Positions 6,289-8,360 of a stretch of 8,360 nt of DNA are shown here, piece by piece. Under the pieces are notes generated by a model. That model was given only the letters and a program-made list of their open reading frames with translations, was not told the origin of the DNA and did not search any database. The position numbers and the translations under genes were made by a program. Origin of the DNA: Kiloniellales bacterium (lineage in GTDB: Bacteria; Pseudomonadota; Alphaproteobacteria; Kiloniellales; JAKSDN01); contig JAKSDN010001117.1 in assembly GCA_022360075.1 (NCBI GenBank), forward strand, positions 1-8,360, in the 5' to 3' direction. Every line of letters starts with the position of its first letter. Positions within the stretch are counted from its first letter, which is position 1.

Positions 6289-6317
6289 TTGACAGCGCTC
6301 AACAAGTTGTCTGTAAT
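6289..6317 (+). promoter_or_regulatory. Sigma-70-like promoter for the torD-like/FDH operon
   Basis: A perfect -35 TTGACA (6289-6294) is followed by a 17-nt spacer and a -10 TGTAAT (6312-6317), which differs from TATAAT at one base. Transcription would start near 6324, giving a leader of about 119 nt before the GTG of the TorD-like gene. The surrounding sequence is AT-richer than its neighbours. It is the best promoter match seen in the window. Confidence 0.65.
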
Positions 6318-6321
6318 AGTT

Positions 6322-6426
6322 CCGGACAAGCGAATAAATCCCCTGAAATTTAAGGGATATTTGTAGTCCGGCGGGATCTGCAGAAGGGCCGAACAAGGCC
6401 CTCGCAATGGGCGTGAGACCCATCGC
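6322..6426 (+). promoter_or_regulatory. Structured 5' leader with successive stem-loops
   Basis: Complementary segments in order are: CCGGAC (6322-6327) with GTCCGG (6366-6371), enclosing ATCCC (6338-6342) with GGGAT (6354-6358); AGGGCC (6385-6390) with GGCCCT (6397-6402), loop GAACAA; and ATGGG (6407-6411) with CCCAT (6419-6423), which extends by two pairs (6404-6405 with 6425-6426) past an A/C mismatch. The last stem ends directly before the Shine-Dalgarno sequence. If transcription starts at 6324 the first stem loses two pairs. It may be an untranslated regulatory leader, but no known riboswitch class was recognised. Confidence 0.4.
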
Positions 6427-6435
6427 AGGAGGTGA
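6427..6435 (+). promoter_or_regulatory. Strong Shine-Dalgarno that fixes the TorD-like start
   Basis: AGGAGGTGA is fully complementary to the usual 3' end of 16S rRNA. It lies 7 nt before GTG 6443, favouring that codon over the in-frame ATG at 6407, which sits in a hairpin stem and has no such site. Confidence 0.75.
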
Positions 6436-6442
6436 GGAGAGC

Positions 6443-7054
6443 GTGCCTTTGGCAGGGACGGCAACGCCGTTTGACATCGCCGAAGAAGATCAACTCCGCG
6501 CGAACTGGTATTCGCTGCTGGGACGCCTGCTCTCGGCTGCGCCCGACGATCAACTGCTCCAAGTCGTGGCCGGTCTGCGCGGCGATCAGAGCGATTTCGG
6601 CAAGGCGCTGCATTCCCTGGCCGCGGCGGCCCGGGCGACGGCGCCCGATGCGGTCGAACAGGAGTTCTTCGATCTCTTCATCGGTGTGGGCGCCTCCGAG
6701 CTTTCGCCCTATGCCTCCTACTACCTGACCGGATTCCTGCACGAAAAGCCCTTGGCCCGGCTGCGCGGCGACATGGCGCAACTCGGCATCGCGCGCGCCG
6801 AGGGCGTGCCGGAGTCCGAAGATCACATCGCCGCGCTCTGCGACATGATGTCCGGCATGATCACCGGCACCTTCGGCGAGCCCGTGGCGCTCGCCGATCA
6901 GCATGCCTTCTTCAGCCAACACATCGGCAGTTGGGCGCCCCGCTTCTTCGAGGATCTGGAGGCAGCCCAGCGCGCCGCGTTCTACATGCCTGTCGGCACC
7001 ATCGGCCGCCTGTTCATCGCGGTCGAGGCGCAGGCCTTCGAGATGGCCGCCTAG
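6443..7054 (+). CDS. TorD/DmsD-family molybdoenzyme chaperone for FDH
   Basis: A 203-aa all-helical chaperone of the TorD/DmsD family. Such proteins bind the Tat signal and apo form of a specific molybdoenzyme in the cytoplasm and hold it until cofactor insertion. Visible signature blocks are EFFDLFIGVG (from about residue 74), the SPYASYYLTGFLHEKPLARLR stretch, and the family's SEDH motif (residues 125-128) followed by IAALCDMM. The GTG start at 6443 is set by the adjacent AGGAGGTGA; starting at ATG 6407 would add 12 residues without family similarity. Downstream on the same strand, after 88 nt, comes a small Tat-signal protein and then the alpha subunit, so its client is very probably that formate dehydrogenase (inference from gene order). 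Expression should come from the promoter at 6289-6317. Confidence 0.9.
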   Translation: MPLAGTATPFDIAEEDQLRANWYSLLGRLLSAAPDDQLLQVVAGLRGDQSDFGKALHSLAAAARATAPDAVEQEFFDLFIGVGASELSPYASYYLTGFLHEKPLARLRGDMAQLGIARAEGVPESEDHIAALCDMMSGMITGTFGEPVALADQHAFFSQHIGSWAPRFFEDLEAAQRAAFYMPVGTIGRLFIAVEAQAFEMAA

Positions 7055-7142
7055 GGCCAAAGACCAAAGCGGGGCACGGGTGACCCCGGCTAGGCGAGGC
7101 TTCATCCGAAACGAGGTTCACCAAGAAAGGAAGGTGGGCACC

Positions 7143-7355
7143 ATGAAGAAGCAGGAGAAGCAGAAAGAGACGTCCTTGGGTCGTCGTGACTTCTTCCGCA
7201 AGGCAGGACTTGGGGCCGGTGCGGCCGGGGTCGCTGCGGTCGGTCTTGCCGCCGGCAAGGCCGCTGCGGCCGAGCCCGCTGTGACCGGCGCCGGTGCCGC
7301 GGGCTACCGCGAAACCGCCCATGTGAAGAAGTACTACGAACTGTCCAGGTTCTAG
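7143..7355 (+). CDS. Small formate dehydrogenase-region Tat-signal protein (TIGR02811-like)
   Basis: A 70-aa protein that matches the short twin-arginine protein family regularly encoded just before FDH alpha subunits (TIGR02811 type). Residues 12-23 carry the Tat motif, LGRRDFFRKAGL, followed by an Ala/Gly-rich hydrophobic stretch to about residue 43 and a probable AxA cleavage region before EPA. Only about 25 residues remain, ending in GYRETAHVKKYYELSRF, the conserved tail of the family. The ATG has GGAAGG at 7129-7134, 8 nt upstream. It lies 88 nt after the TorD-like gene and 43 nt before the alpha subunit, all on one strand and probably in one operon. Function is unknown; a small exported or membrane-anchored FDH component or assembly factor is a reasonable guess. 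Confidence 0.88.
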   Translation: MKKQEKQKETSLGRRDFFRKAGLGAGAAGVAAVGLAAGKAAAAEPAVTGAGAAGYRETAHVKKYYELSRF

Positions 7356-7398
7356 AGCCGCAAGGCTCCGGACCGACGATCTGAATTAGGAGAGGTCA

Positions 7399-8360
7399 AT
7401 GCTTACAAAGAAGACGAATGGGGTGGCGAATGGCCCCCGTTTGTCCAAGGCGTTGGCGGGCGTCGTCGGCAGTGCGATCGATCGTCGAACCTTCTTGAGG
7501 CGCTCCGGCTTGGCCGTGGGCGGCGCTGCGGCTCTGTCCGCGATGTCGTCCGGTATGGTCAGGCAGGCCGAAGCGGCCGCGGGAGGCAGCGGCGACATAC
7601 AGTTGGTGAAATCCGTCTGTACGCATTGCTCGGTCGGCTGCACGGTCATCGCGGAGGTGCAAGACGGCGTCTGGGTCGGGCAGGAGCCCGGCTGGGACAG
7701 CCCCTTCAACCTTGGCGCCCATTGCGCCAAGGGGGCATCGGTCCGCGAGCACGCCCATGGCGAACGGCGCCTGAAGCACCCGACCAAGATGGTCGACGGC
7801 AAGTGGCAGAAGGTCTCGTGGGAAGACGCGATCAACGAGATCGGCGACAAGATGCTCGAGATCCGCGAGCAGTCCGGTCCCGATTCGGTCTACTGGCTCG
7901 GCTCGGCCAAGCACAGTAACGAGCAGGCCTATCTGTTCCGCAAGTTCTACGCCTTCTGGGGCTCGAACAACGGCGATCACCAGGCGCGGATTTGTCACTC
8001 CACCACGGTCGCGGGTGTTGCGAACACCTGGGGCTATGGCGCGATGACCAACTCCTACAACGACATCCACAACTCCCGCGCCATCTTCGAGATCGGCGGC
8101 AACCCCGCCGAGGCTCACCCGGTTGCCCTGCAGCACATGCTCAAGGCGAAGGAGCAGAACAACGCGCCCTTCATCGTGTGCGACCCGCGTTTCACGCGCA
8201 CGGCCGCCCATGCCGACGAGTACGTGCGGTTCCGTCCGGGCACCGACGTGGCGCTGGTCTGGGGCATTCTCTGGCACATCTTCGAGAACGGATGGGAAGA
8301 CAAGGAATTCATCCGTCAGCGCGTCTGGGGCATGGACTTCATCAAGGAAGAAGTCGCCAA
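7399..8360 (+). CDS. fdhA: Formate dehydrogenase alpha (catalytic) subunit, Tat-exported, 3'-partial
   Basis: This is the catalytic molybdopterin subunit of a respiratory formate dehydrogenase, oxidising formate to CO2 in the periplasm. The first 320 residues are seen; the frame is open at the window edge. A twin-arginine signal, [10 protein letters not shown] (28-37), precedes an Ala-rich hydrophobic segment. Next come the [4Fe-4S] ligands Cys74, Cys77, Cys81 (CTHCSVGC) and Cys109, with Lys111 in HCAKG. The catalytic position reads ARICHS: Cys199 and His200 align with the Sec-His pair of E. coli FDH-N, so this is a cysteine-type enzyme with no UGA readthrough. [14 protein letters not shown] and GGNPAEAHP follow as in the family. 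The ATG at 7399 has AGGAG at 7388-7392, 6 nt upstream. Iron-sulfur beta and cytochrome b subunits are expected beyond the window (inference). Alternative molybdoenzyme families are unlikely given the ARICHS signature and the neighbours. Confidence 0.95.
   Translation, partial: MLTKKTNGVANGPRLSKALAGVVGSAIDRRTFLRRSGLAVGGAAALSAMSSGMVRQAEAAAGGSGDIQLVKSVCTHCSVGCTVIAEVQDGVWVGQEPGWDSPFNLGAHCAKGASVREHAHGERRLKHPTKMVDGKWQKVSWEDAINEIGDKMLEIREQSGPDSVYWLGSAKHSNEQAYLFRKFYAFWGSNNGDHQARICHSTTVAGVANTWGYGAMTNSYNDIHNSRAIFEIGGNPAEAHPVALQHMLKAKEQNNAPFIVCDPRFTRTAAHADEYVRFRPGTDVALVWGILWHIFENGWEDKEFIRQRVWGMDFIKEEVA

Noticed and set aside
6407..6442. ATG 6407 as the TorD-like start
   Set aside because: No ribosome site precedes it and it lies in a hairpin stem; GTG 6443 has a perfect AGGAGGTGA at the right distance.

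Overview
The window is GC-rich DNA, probably from an alphaproteobacterium. The grounds are DUF1194/DUF3305/DUF3306-type proteins, codon use, and intergenic palindromes of the kind common in that class; this is inference and no rRNA or marker gene is present. Nearly everything concerns biogenesis and expression of a Tat-exported, molybdenum (bis-MGD) respiratory formate dehydrogenase (FDH).

Layout. (1) 3-854: fdhD (5' end cut off), sulfurtransferase for the FDH molybdenum cofactor, with an unusual cysteine arrangement. (2) 991-1617: mobA, which adds the nucleotide to the cofactor; a large inverted repeat lies between the two. (3) 1887-2639, minus strand: a secreted vWA-like DUF1194 protein, convergent with mobA and separated from it by another palindromic repeat. 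(4) 2779-4012: overlapping DUF3305 and DUF3306 genes, divergent from DUF1194 across a region holding a perfect TGGTATACCA palindrome. (5) 4071-4175: a cruciform-type repeat between convergent gene ends. (6) 4199-6204: a divergent pair, a CmcJ/NvfI-family putative non-haem iron oxygenase (minus) and a GcvA-like LysR regulator (plus), which has no obvious link to formate. (7) 6264-6442: a regulatory region with dyads, a strong sigma-70-like promoter (TTGACA-17-TGTAAT), a leader with successive hairpins and a near-perfect Shine-Dalgarno sequence. (8) 6443-8360 (edge): the structural operon start, namely a TorD-like chaperone, a 70-aa Tat-signal FDH-region protein and the FDH alpha subunit (first 320 residues, Cys type).

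Working together: MobA makes the guanine dinucleotide cofactor, FdhD sulfurates it, the TorD-like protein probably guards the Tat signal and folding of the alpha subunit, and the enzyme is exported to the periplasm. The iron-sulfur beta and membrane cytochrome b subunits should lie just beyond the right edge. DUF3305/DUF3306 probably belong to the FDH set by gene neighbourhood, but their role is unknown. The most unusual points are the oxygenase/LysR pair sitting inside the FDH cluster, the displaced CxxC of FdhD, the structured leader before the torD-like gene, and the cruciform repeat with compensating inner hairpins.
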